A stretch of 64,000 nucleotides of DNA from Setaria digitata (lineage: Eukaryota; Nematoda; Chromadorea; Rhabditida; Setariidae), in the NCBI GenBank assembly GCA_003640385.1, contig RCAB01000071.1, positions 1 through 64,000 of the forward strand. Reading direction: 5' to 3'. This document shows positions 50,936 through 62,319 of this stretch, in pieces. How positions within the stretch are numbered: position 1 is the first letter of the stretch; each line of letters opens with the position of its first letter. The notes under the pieces were generated by a model, which was given only the letters and a program-made list of their open reading frames with translations, was not told the origin of the DNA and made no database searches. The translations under genes and the position numbers were made by a program.

Positions 50936-53900
50936 ATGGGTTAGTTACTTTCTTTTGAATTTAATTGCATTTCACTGGAATGAGTGATATTGTTTACTTG
51001 CTAACGAGGAAGTCCTAAGAATCACCACGTATCAGCAGTCAACTGGAATCTCATTTTGTCCTCATTTGTTATGGATGAAATCACTACAGTATAAACAGGC
51101 TTAACTTACATGGTAAGCACCAGCTTTATACCTGGTAAATTCAAGAAATTTTCTCCTACTGAACAAGAAATCAGGATTTACAAGCAGTAACTATTAATTA
51201 GCCATCCATCCCCCTATTATTCTCTCATCTTTACCGCTTGTACTTATGCGATATGATATTCGATATCTGTCACTGCTGTGATGACGATCAGGTTAATTAT
51301 GCTTGTAACCCGTAAACTATACGCATCCATCGTGTCTTAGTGTATTCCTCCTTTCATTCCCCCTCATTTAATAAAACTGAAATCTCGAAAATATTTTCAA
51401 ATTACGGTGAATTGGCTAAACATAGTGTCCTTTATTGGAAATTAGAACGAGAGACTTTTATTTTTGTAATCATTATTCTTGTTTTCCCTGGTTTCAAATG
51501 CTTATCGAATGCATTTCCATCTATATTAATATATTCTGTAAAATCTAACTCCAAACTTATATTAGCTTTTTTTTTTTCAGGGAAAAAATGTTATGTATGC
51601 AGAAAGAAGTGTATTGGCGAGATTTTAAAGGCAGAAGGCGAGAAGTATATACACATTTCATGTTTCAAGTGTGCGAGTAAGTCGTCGAACGCATTTTCTG
51701 GAAATACTCCTTATTCATTTTGTATTTCTTACTGCATTTTTGTAAAAGTAGGGAGGGGGGGGGGGGGGGGGGGNGAAAAGTAGAGGACTTTCTTGATTGA
51801 CGAATATCTCCGCACTCAAATTTTGATCCTTTAAAATTACGATCGACAAATTGCAGATGTCTCCCTACGCTATATGAGTTTCCCCTTTTCAGAATCCTGA
51901 AATTCACCTAGATCAGGACCTTAAACTTCCGATAACGAATTTTCAAAGTTTTTTTTTTAGGAGGCACTGTAAAACATAATAAACTCCTTGAAAATATATT
52001 ACCGCACAATTTCAGATTTTTGAAATAAACCATAACGGTGTGCCTTCATTATTTTAGAATGTCTCTATTGAATTTGAGTAATGTGAACTTCAAATTAGAT
52101 ATCCTGAGTGAAATTTTCCATTTTCATTTCATCTTAAATCAAAGCATTATTGATAAGAAAAATATCTCTCTCGTTAATTTGTTCTACGGAAGCAGTTGCT
52201 GTCTATCACAGTGAGCGGTATGAGTGCATATTTCACATTTTTTTAATTTGTTTAAAAAAATATAAGAGGGTGTTTAGTAAAGGAATAGAGTGGCTTAATT
52301 TGTTTATTTTTATTTATTTTTTGCTTGAAAAGTTATGGTTCAGTGTCTTTGATTATTATTGGGTTGTTTTCTCTATGAACTTTTAAAGGCTATGATAAGC
52401 CCTTAAAAGTTCAGGCAGAAACAATTAGAACTTTTCAGCAGAGGGGATTTGCAGGTTTTATGCATAATTAGGATATTTTATTTGTGTGTGTGTTTTTGTA
52501 TCGTTTTCGCAGATTTCTGTGGCTTTCTTTTTCTCTGATCTGCAAATAATCAAATGTTCAAAAGTTTTACCGTTCTACATGGTTTCACAATATTAAGTTT
52601 CGTATCAAATTTATCTCAAAGTAAAGAAGTTCGACTCATGATTTTTTCTCAGCATTTCACTTTCTTTGATATTCTCTTTGTTATCGAAGACAGGAATGAC
52701 TTTTCAGAGTGCTCAAGATCTTTGAGGGAAACTGGATATTACACAGGTTCAGAAGGGCAGTTTTTATGTGCTGAGGATTTTCGAGCTTTATCAGTGCCTT
52801 TAAAAGTGAAAGCTGAACAGCAGTGTTTAAAACATGTTGATGAAGCTTCCTTGTCTCCAGCATCTCCGATTACTCCCCCAACACAACCATCACCTCTTCT
52901 TGCTTCCCCTGGAGGTATTTTACAATTTTATTAAGCCGATTTTTCTACAAATGTTTGTCCGACTTGTGTTGCTAGTTCACTATTGTATATATAATCATTG
53001 CTCCACCGCCCTAACTCTGTGAGTAGTTGGGGTTTAGGTTGTTTCGGGGTATAAATTGTGTCATAAATTAAAATTAAAATTTCTAGCTTTTCAGGATGCG
53101 CATCTTGTGGAAAACCACTCCAGAGTGGTCAGGTGTTGTTGGCACTTGGCGAACAGTGGCACGTTTGGTGTTTCAAATGTTCTGAATGCGCAACTGTACT
53201 TCAAGGGGAGTATATGACACATGATGGTAAACCACTTTGTATCCGAGACTACAATGCTAAATATGGTGTTCGGTGCTATGAATGTGATAAGTACATCGCT
53301 GGGAAAGTATTACAGGTGATTCTTATGTGTTTTTTAATTATTTTGGTTCACGCATGTTCTGCTGTTGCTTGTTTGTTACATAAATTCTTCATTAATGCTT
53401 GTTTGAAGATGTTCCTTTTATATGAGTAGAAGTTGTGGTTATACAATGGTGACAGAACTACAGCTTTTCTCTTCAGGTTCACCCTACATTCAAAGCTTGT
53501 AATAGTTTTGGACATAGTGTATAATGGTTTAGGCTGGAGGTTACAAGTTTCATCCTACTTGTGCTCGCTGCTCACGCTGTGGCGAACGCTTTGGCGATGG
53601 ACAAGAAATGTATATGCAAGGCGATGAAATTTGGCATCCAGGTTGCGAACTCACGAAAGTCACAGAAAATGTTGCAGTAAATTATTTTATTGCTTTTTTC
53701 TGCACACCTTTCTTTAGTTGAAGTTTTTTCAAGTTAATTGAGCCTTTTGGACTAGATTAACACTATTACTAAACATAATATGGGAAAGTAACACTGTTAT
53801 TTTTCTTGTTTAAAAATCTTTTCTCATATTTGGCTTAAATGGTATTTTTGTAACGGAAAAATGTGTCTGCATTAAAGGACCAAAGGATTTTTAAATAACA

Positions 53901-56900
53901 GCAAGTTTGATGCTTATTTTCTCGTTATGGTTTGTGAGATACTGGTCCTTCTTTGCATCATTTTTGCATGTCTTTGGTTGGAATCCTAAGTTTCAAATGC
54001 TGGACTTCAACAGATGTTTCAAACTACCACGGACTTTGGAATTTGTGATATGATAAATACTCTTGTATTGTGTTTCTTCATTTAAATGATTCCAGCCAGC
54101 AGGCCATGGAGGCAGTGCTCATGAAGAGCCAAAATATCATTCTCATTTTGGACAGCATTTGACATACATGTATCTTTTGCCAGAGGCAGAGCAAACTTAT
54201 TTGAAGCAACCAATTCCACCCCATCCACCACAACCTGCACAGTTCCATACTCCTCAGGGTATGATTTAAATTCAAACTTCTGAATCATGCTTTTGTTTGT
54301 ACATCACATTAGAATTTCACATGTCTTTACACACTTCTGTGAAGTGTTCTTTCTTCTCTTTATTTTTCAGGTCCAATTAAAATTCGAAAATCGCGGCTTT
54401 CGATGTTAAAAACAGGAATGCAGCGATTAAGTGCGTCCCATTCATTTCTACATTTAGCCAGAATTTTAAAATATGAACCGTTTAAAAGAACTTGTAAAAC
54501 GTGGTTTTGTCATTTTTGTTATATGCTAGCGAACAGTTAACATCAGGTTTTATCTCAGAATTATCACTTCAGCAGAAGATCTCGAAAAAAGTGCTCCACG
54601 TCCTCGATCACCACACATGGATAATGAAGAACCGATTGAAATGGCCCATTATCCGGCCGGGCATGCTCCGGAACCAGGCATCGTTCCACCGATTGAAAGG
54701 GCGGATTTTCCGGCGCCGCCGTATCCTTACGCACTTGATGGTTTTGTTTATCTTGTTGATAATTAAGCATAAATAGAAGATTTATGAAGAGTTAATGTTA
54801 CTTCGGCAGTAGAAAAAACCGTGGTTAGATTTATGCGTGTATTTTTTCATACCGTACCTACTGTTCGTGAACTAAAACTTAAATTGATCTTTGCACTGGT
54901 GTCCAGAACTACGCAAAATAACATGAACTGACTAACTGGAATTTTTTCGGTGAAGTAGAGGTATCTATTGTAATTTTTCTTCAAAGCTTAAAAATAAAAT
55001 TTAGAACTTCAAAGTTATTTAGTCGTAATCTTTTTAATTAGATTTTCCGTAACTCGCTGATACCGCGTCACATTACTTGTTAAGATCGTGTTATATTAAA
55101 CTCTTTTTTTAATGTCTCAAAAAATTCAAAATGCGGAGTAAATGTTTCAGTCGTTGTATGAGATTAAGAGTGGAGATAGCGATATCTATATTCTCAAGTT
55201 CAAGACAGTGGAAGCAGTTTATGATAAATCTCCAAATTGTGTCTTTGTTGGTTTTAATTTTAACTTCTAGTTTTAAGATGTTAAGCGCCATCTTTCGTCG
55301 TCATCAATTGAAAATGACGATGATGAAGATGATTACGATGAAAAAGATCGAATTGATGATGAAAAGCTACGACGAGCAGTAGAACAACTTGATACATATG
55401 ATAAAGATTCATCAATTGCGCATGTTATAAAGCAGAATCTCGAAGAAGTGCATAAGAAACAGAGGTTTGTGTTATCAATTTCGTCAAGTTTGCTTGCCTT
55501 GTTTGTCGTAGTTTGTTTGGCATTGTGGAGAACTTTTCCATACTTCCATTCCTTGCTTCCAATTAAGCAAACTTCCTAGGAGAAAGATTAACTTGCCCGC
55601 CAATTTTTGTCCGCCATATATTCAAAATTTAAATTCTTTTTTCTTGTACATGGTACACTTCATTCCATTTCTTCCTACTCTCGCAATAATTACTAGTATT
55701 TAATTCATTATTATTTAGATTGCCACTTCACTGGGATCCGAGGAATGCAAGCCGCACGCCATCTGCCAAGAAGATGCCGCATTTAAGATTTCGTTATGAC
55801 ACTCCAGTAAATGCATGTGAGCTTACTTTTGCGGCACTTTCTTCTTAAATTCTCTTTAAACAAACATATAGAAAATTAAATTATTTAGCTCCTTCACGTC
55901 ATGTGAATCGACCGAAACCATGGGTCTTTTGGCAGGGACAAACGGACAGAGCGGCGACAACATCAATTCCATTCTTTCACATTCCAAGATCATGCGTTGA
56001 AATGAATGGTCGAGCAGCTACACTACCGGATGGTTATCACTATGGTCAGAATCTATCCTTAGATGCTCTCAACACAACACTGAGTTCTCATTTTTCTAAT
56101 CGTAAGCTTTTTCTTTTATTAAGGTTTCGTTAGCATTCCATCAAGTTCTGATAGCCTGATCCCCAAGACTTCATTGCCATGGTTTAAAGTATATTTTCAT
56201 GTTTAAGTCATGATCTAAAATATGTTTCGCTTATCGCAGGTTGTATTGATTATAAGTAAGCTTATTTGGTCAAGTACTGTTTATTATGTAATTACACTGT
56301 CGCTTGGGACTCTGGAATCAGCTACGTAAATTGGTTATGTATTGTCCTAAAGTTAGTGGTGAACAGTGATGGGCAGAAATAGATTTTGATTGGCAGCCCT
56401 ATGCTGATTTTAACTTGTTTCATTCTGTTGCGCTGTTGGTATACATTGTGTTAGTTGTAAATGTGTAGTATAGAATATTAACCGATACAAGCGAATGAGA
56501 ACTTATAAATTAGAAAAAAAAGCATGGCTGAAATTAAAAGTTTGAAGGATTATTTTTTTTTTGGAGTTTAATTTCTGGTTCGTTTTTCTGTTTGATCTGT
56601 GGAAGAAGCTTATGTATTGGCAGTGCAAAAATTCTAGACTTTTTAGTTTCCGGGTGTTTTTTGTATATCGTATCTTTAATTGTCTTTTCAGAATCGCTGG
56701 TTGGACGTGGTGGCACTTTGCCTGTTGACTATCGTATATGTTCTATAAACGGTGCTGGTGCTGGTGAGAGTCGTGGTACTCTAAGAAGCTCACTGCCAGA
56801 TATGAGTAAACCAGCAAAAATCTATCCATTGAATGTGTTGCAAACATCAAATAAGAAATTACCAGATGATGTGGATCGTACTCATCTAGAACGACATTTA

Positions 56901-57005
56901 AACAGAAACCAGTTCGAAGAGACATTCAGCATGAGTCCAATTGAGTTCTACAAGTTACCAGAATGGAAAAGAATTAATTTGAAACGGAAAGCGAAACTTT
57001 TTTAG
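50936..57005 (+). CDS. unc-115: UNC-115/abLIM actin-binding LIM protein
   Basis: Links Rac signalling to actin in growing axons. Twelve in-phase exons: 50936-50939, 51581-51676, 52708-52914, 53095-53315, 53533-53676, 54096-54258, 54371-54430, 54573-54740, 55278-55464, 55719-55816, 55889-56101, 56692-57005; 624 aa (C. elegans UNC-115 about 640). Three LIM domains: residues 5-60 (CYVCRKKC...CFKC), 104-157 (CASCGKPL...WHVWCFKCSEC) and 163-215 (CYECDKYI...HPTCARCSRC). A proline-rich and acidic linker follows, with coiled-coil-like charged residues in exon 9. The C-terminal villin headpiece carries DVDRTHLERHL, SMSPIEFYKLPEWKRIN and the terminal KRKAKLF that binds F-actin. Exon 1 codes only ATG plus one base. 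Exon 8 has a tandem CAGCAG acceptor giving two protein forms. Confidence 0.96.
51755..51774. repeat. Poly(G) tract ending in an ambiguous base
   Basis: Nineteen G followed by N inside intron 2 of unc-115. This is a sequencing or assembly soft spot; the true length is uncertain. Confidence 0.9.
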
Positions 57006-59926
57006 AATTTTTATGCAGTCATCAGTGACACGGGCGTTTTTCATTTAAAGAGAGTGAAGTGTGTCTGTTCTTTTTTTATTTTATTTTAAAGGCTTTCAAT
57101 GTTGCTTCATTGAGCAGATCCAGTTCCAGTAAAAGTTGTAGATTTTTTCCATAGAGTGAGTACATTTTGCTTCGGAATCGATGTGCTCATTTTGTGTTAT
57201 CATTTGCCAACATGATGGGTATGGTAGAATTCTATAAGTCAGTCGTTTTTTTTTTTTTTTTTTTTTTTTTTTTTCTAGAATCCAAATTTATTAGAATTCG
57301 TTGTTATTTGAATGTTTTATTGTTTTAGTTTTAAAAAATATGCAACAAGAAAAAAGAAATGCTAGCTTCTTTTCCGTGCTGTATAGTTTTGGTTGTCGGC
57401 TCACAGTGATTTTAATGTATTACTTGGAGCCTAAGAAGTTAGTTCAGTAATACGAATATTCGCCAGTCCTCGTTGGTTTTCCGTTGAAATATTTATGTTA
57501 TCAATAGGTGGTGAAGTAAAATGTTTCTAGTTCCGTTTTTAAAATGGAAGAAAAATGTGTAATAATTTACAGTAGCTGAAGTATTGCAATTATATTTAAA
57601 AAGTGCTTGTAATAAGAATTTAGGACTAATGGTAGAATCTGAAGGATTACAGTAAAGATGTTTGGTGGAAATGGAAGCACATCGCACAGTAGTGTCGTTT
57701 GAGAATCTTTGATTTTTAAGACTGCAGTACCGATTTAAATTGCTGGTCATTCACTATTTCGGACTACTCTTTTTCCATATTTTAAATGTGGTCGTTCCGA
57801 CAATCAAAACGCAGTATATTTTTGTTGTCGAAATATTTTAGTATCTTGGGTATACAAGTATACTAAAGGCTCAGTGCTGGAATTATTGCACGGGCTGTTG
57901 ATGTCGCTTCTGTTATAAATGATCGACTGCTGTTATATTGTGGTGTTCAGTTCCATCTGTTTCAGTATTTTTAATGTCCTTGTTTGCGAGATGGGCTGCT
58001 TTTTGAATGACTTGAATCATTTGTCCTGAATAAGTAGGAAGTGTTTAGTGTTCAAATAGCCGAGGCTTATAATTTAAATTCATTAAGCACTTAGTTTTGA
58101 TTGTGGATTAGAGAGGAAAAGAGAATCGCAGCGTCAGCAAATTTTTTGCTTATAACGGTTGTAAATACTATAAGGAAGTTCCGAAACTGTTGAACCTTTG
58201 TCTTTCTTGGCATGAATTACGCTTCCTTTTCCGCTATGTATTTAATCAAGTCAATTAATTGGTCGAAAGGAAGGGGCATTTTTTGGGATATTTCTGTAGG
58301 AGTTGAGGACGCATCATTTTGTTTTCTAAGAAAGAGCTCAAGTTGTGAATGTTAAAGTTCCATTTTCGAAAGGGAGAAGCTTTGCTTTAATAGATTCAGT
58401 GACTGAATAAGCGCAAGGTAGGTGGGAAATATATATTTTTAGTGTTTAATTTTCTAAAGCAGATTCCTAAGAACTTTGGGAGGTTTAATTTCCGAGACAG
58501 GAGCAGCAGCAGTCGATTTTCTGTGAATCTTGTTCTGGTTGTGCATGTTATAGTGTTATTTATTTGTGTGCTTCTGCGTCTGCAATATGCTATTAATATT
58601 TGATGTCAGTATCGTTCTATATGTCAAGTAATATGCATTTGAGCTTGGAAAAGAAATGTGTGTTTACAATGATGTGTGCTAATGGCTATGAGAAATAAAG
58701 AGTGTTGTGCGGTCAGATTTTTCGCAGATTTTGCATATGACAATGTTTCCTCCATTGACTTACTGTTCTCAATAAGTTCTCTTAAGTGGAGAAATGAAAG
58801 GCGAAGAATGGAAGATGTCCGAAGGTTGCGTGGTTGATTAATATATCTGGAGATGTTGAAATTATTGAAGTAGGGGATGCTTCAGTCCTACCGATCCTGG
58901 AAATTTGGGATCGAGAAGTGGGTCACATTAGGTTGCGGAACTTGGTGTGTTGCAATTAAAAGAATATGGGCTAACGAGAGTTTGTCTTTATGACAGTGAG
59001 TTGGGTTCATTTGTCATAATAGTCAAGATGGGATGCCAGAATCTCGGGACAGCAGTACGGAAGATAGCTCTTAAAGTTGCTAACGACGATGGAGTCCTTC
59101 ACTTGTACCGTATAGCAGCTTAAGTTTCGAGGTTCCAGCTCTCATTTCTCATTTATAAAAAAACTAATTTCGGGTTCTAGCTGATTTTTCCTTTTCTTTG
59201 TTAACGTTTCTTCAACATGACTTCCATCCAATCTTTTATTTTCGCTATGCAATATTTCTAAAGTATATGTTTTTTTAAAGATGATTTGAATTTCTTATAC
59301 TTCTGGATACTTAGGCGTAGGATGAACATAGACAACAGTTATGAATTTAACATGTCACACATTAGTTGTAAAGTATCTGTTATGAATTTCCCTGATGAGA
59401 CATCAAATTTATTGTAGCAGGTATCCAAAAAATCTCAAGGTACAAAAGCTGGAAGTGATGAAGCACAACGACTATTACAACACTAGGAAAATAGTATTAA
59501 GAAACCATTTTCAGTTTAAAAAAAAAAAAAAATGAAACAGTTATCCGAACAGACCCAAATACGAAGTCGATTATATAAATTATAGTTTCTCTTAACGAAT
59601 ACTGAAGTCACATGAAATTTCAAAACATTATGTTATTCAATCCATTATTTTTCATTATTTTATCATAAACGGACCGCCCAATAAAGCTCCAAAATCCTAT
59701 TTAAAAATGACGAGCTTAACAACCATTTTCGACGAGAACAATATGATAGTAAACTTTCGCAAATTACACAGATGCCTGTTGAAAGAGTTTCGAAAAACAA
59801 CATGATCCACAATATAAGTGACACTTGACACCAGGATAGCATAATGTTGAAAACTACGTAACCAAACAGGAACACCTTTTTAATAAGATATTCGCAGTAA
59901 AGTTGTGATCTTTGACACCGTAAAGA
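57006..59926. other. Convergent 3' region of unc-115 and erd-2
   Basis: No recognised coding sequence on either strand over 2.9 kb. Contains a 29-nt T tract (57246-57274) and a plus-strand AATAAA at 58694-58699. Part is probably unc-115 3'UTR. Confidence 0.45.
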
Positions 59927-61768
59927 TTAAGCAGGAAGCTCTAGACTTTTGCGTCCTCGAATCACTAAATACAGAATAAGTGTCAGGTAAATTAGACAGA
60001 ATTACTACAGTTACGTATACATATATTAAAAAAAAAATTCAAACAGTTCGATTCAAAATAAAAATTCATCGCCTAAGTGCCAGGAAACACAAGAAAAAAA
60101 AGGGGCGAAAATAAAGCAGGTAGACGGAAGGAAAACCTGTGAGAAAGTGTGCTCGCATAACCAAACAAGTATCTCTGTCCACGATCAAAAACTTCAGTTG
60201 TAATTAAGTCTCAAACATTACCTCGTGTGACATACAGATAGAAAAAATCGGCATAAAGTACGGTCTGTACAACACCAGCAACAACTGCAATCGGATCGAA
60301 AAATTTTTCCGTGTAAAAACGGTATATCCAGTTCAGTAAATAAAAAGCTCGGTATGTCCCCAGTGCAAACAAGTAATGAGCAGTGATTGTTTCTGCGCTA
60401 CCGGTCCGTGAGAGCATGAATAACTGCGGCATGATAGCAACCGCTTCCAAATATATGGAGAACGACCATGCAATCTGAATAAAGGGCAAACACAGGACTA
60501 CGGTTTAAATTTTAAATATTTGACTTGTGTGTTTACTATTTTATGAATTGCTGACTTCTTTCTGAATGACTTTACCTTCTTATTTAACACTGCGGACACA
60601 AGAAACATACGCATTACAACAAAATCCAGCTTTCCAATCTTTACTAGGTGATGGCAGGTACCGCTAAGATTAATAAAAATTTCAATACAGTTGTAATTTT
60701 TATATATACTGGCAGATTATAAGAAAAATGATACGCAACGCTTACTTCCATTCGTGAAGAATGAAACTGGGCTCAGGTCCGCTACTTTGCTGGTTTTACT
60801 ACTTCGACCACACTGTTTACAACACTGATTTTAGTTACTTATACTTATTGTAGCATTTCGTCGTGAATTTAACTGACAACCATATTCTTTTCATGTTTAT
60901 CCCGCTCAAACATTTTTAACAGTTCACCAAAATCATTATTTTTTTGACCCAATGCCCCCTTCCTACCAATCCTAAAATCAAATCTAATTAATAAATAGCC
61001 AAAATCACATCTAATTTCAAGCAATTCAGGACTGCAACTTAAAAATGAATCGCAAAACTCAGTCAACAACCTCCATGAACGAAAACTGATGGTTGATAAC
61101 AAAAGCAAGGGCAGTAGCTGGAATAATCAAGAACTCTATTCGAAAAGTATCATGATTCCTGAAACTACGACAAACTCGAAACGCTTAGAATAAATTTCGA
61201 GACAAAAAAATAAACTTTATAGGATTAAAAACAAGGCAAATATCTAATTAAAACGGGAGAGAAGGAATGATTTCCCGAAATTACTAAAAGTGAATCTGCT
61301 GCAGTGATCTCAAAGACAAAAACATGTGTAAAGCAGCGTTAGAACCATAGAATTTCTTTGCATAACAAATCTCACCGGTCATACGTCGCTTTAAATTTAA
61401 AAAACATCACACAAACGGTTCCATATGATGATATAAGGAAAAATACCTGAAAATCTTCATAAAATTCGCAGTAGGTTTACTAGCTACTTGATTTTATTAA
61501 CAATAAACAAAACTGAAGAATTTGAAAAAGACGCTCTAAGAAAAAAAAAACGTGATCTTGAAATATAGTGATTAATGCAGGGTTAAAACATCAAATATAA
61601 AAACCAGAATTTCCAAGACATATATTTATTTTTATTAAAATTTTTCTCGGGAAAGGACCAAACAAGAAAAATTGAGTTACAAACTCCGTAAACTGCATGA
61701 AGTGAGACCTTCTGAGACTTTTATTATCCTAATCTATACAGGTTCACTTTTTCGGTAAAAATATCTTG

Positions 61769-61804
<36 letters not shown>

Positions 61805-62319
61805 TTCAGTGAGCGAACAAGTACGTTAGAACGGAACATTTTATTTATTTCTGAGAACTGTTAGTGACAACTTTCAACAGTGATTGTAAAAGCAAAATTT
61901 CCACCGTTTATGTTGGTTACTTAATTTTCAGAAGTTTAATCTAGGGCATTATTTTCATTCTGCGGCCAATAACCAAAGCTGCATTACCTTCATGATTGTA
62001 TTATAAGGTGAAATAAAATTGGTGAAGAGATCTAAATAACGCGATGAGAAAACAAATGCAAATAAAAGTTGTGATTTCCCAGAAAGTCCTGAAATTTTTT
62101 TACTTTCTTTTGATTTACAACAACAGCTAAAGTCTATAACATCTTGATAAACTGATGCAGAGAAATCCTGATAAAGGCAGTGACGCCTGTATTTAAATGG
62201 GTTCGAAATTATAATGATTAGAACGAACCTGCGCAAGAACGTGTTTTCCATATTTTCACTAGTAATATGACAATGGCAATGAGATGCGAAGAATCACCGG
62301 CGAAACGAAATATATTCAT
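59927..62319 (-). CDS. erd-2: ER lumen protein-retaining (KDEL) receptor
   Basis: Seven-helix Golgi receptor that retrieves HDEL/KDEL proteins to the ER through COPI. Six in-phase exons: 62229-62319, 61988-62088, 61376-61446, 61071-61158, 60222-60474 and 59927-59964, giving 213 aa (human 212). The order of family segments is complete: [111 protein letters not shown], and the basic tail [10 protein letters not shown]. Ligand-binding Arg5 and Arg47 are present. The last exon is only 38 nt: without it the frame would end GNV, but the GAG/GTAATG donor at 60222 joins it and restores the conserved tail. Third and fourth exons are short and easily missed. Confidence 0.96.

Noticed and set aside
60560..60816. 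Exons reading [15 protein letters not shown] as part of the KDEL receptor
   Set aside because: The true conserved segments lie at 61071-61158 and 61376-61446; the 60.6-60.8 kb frames are inside an intron.
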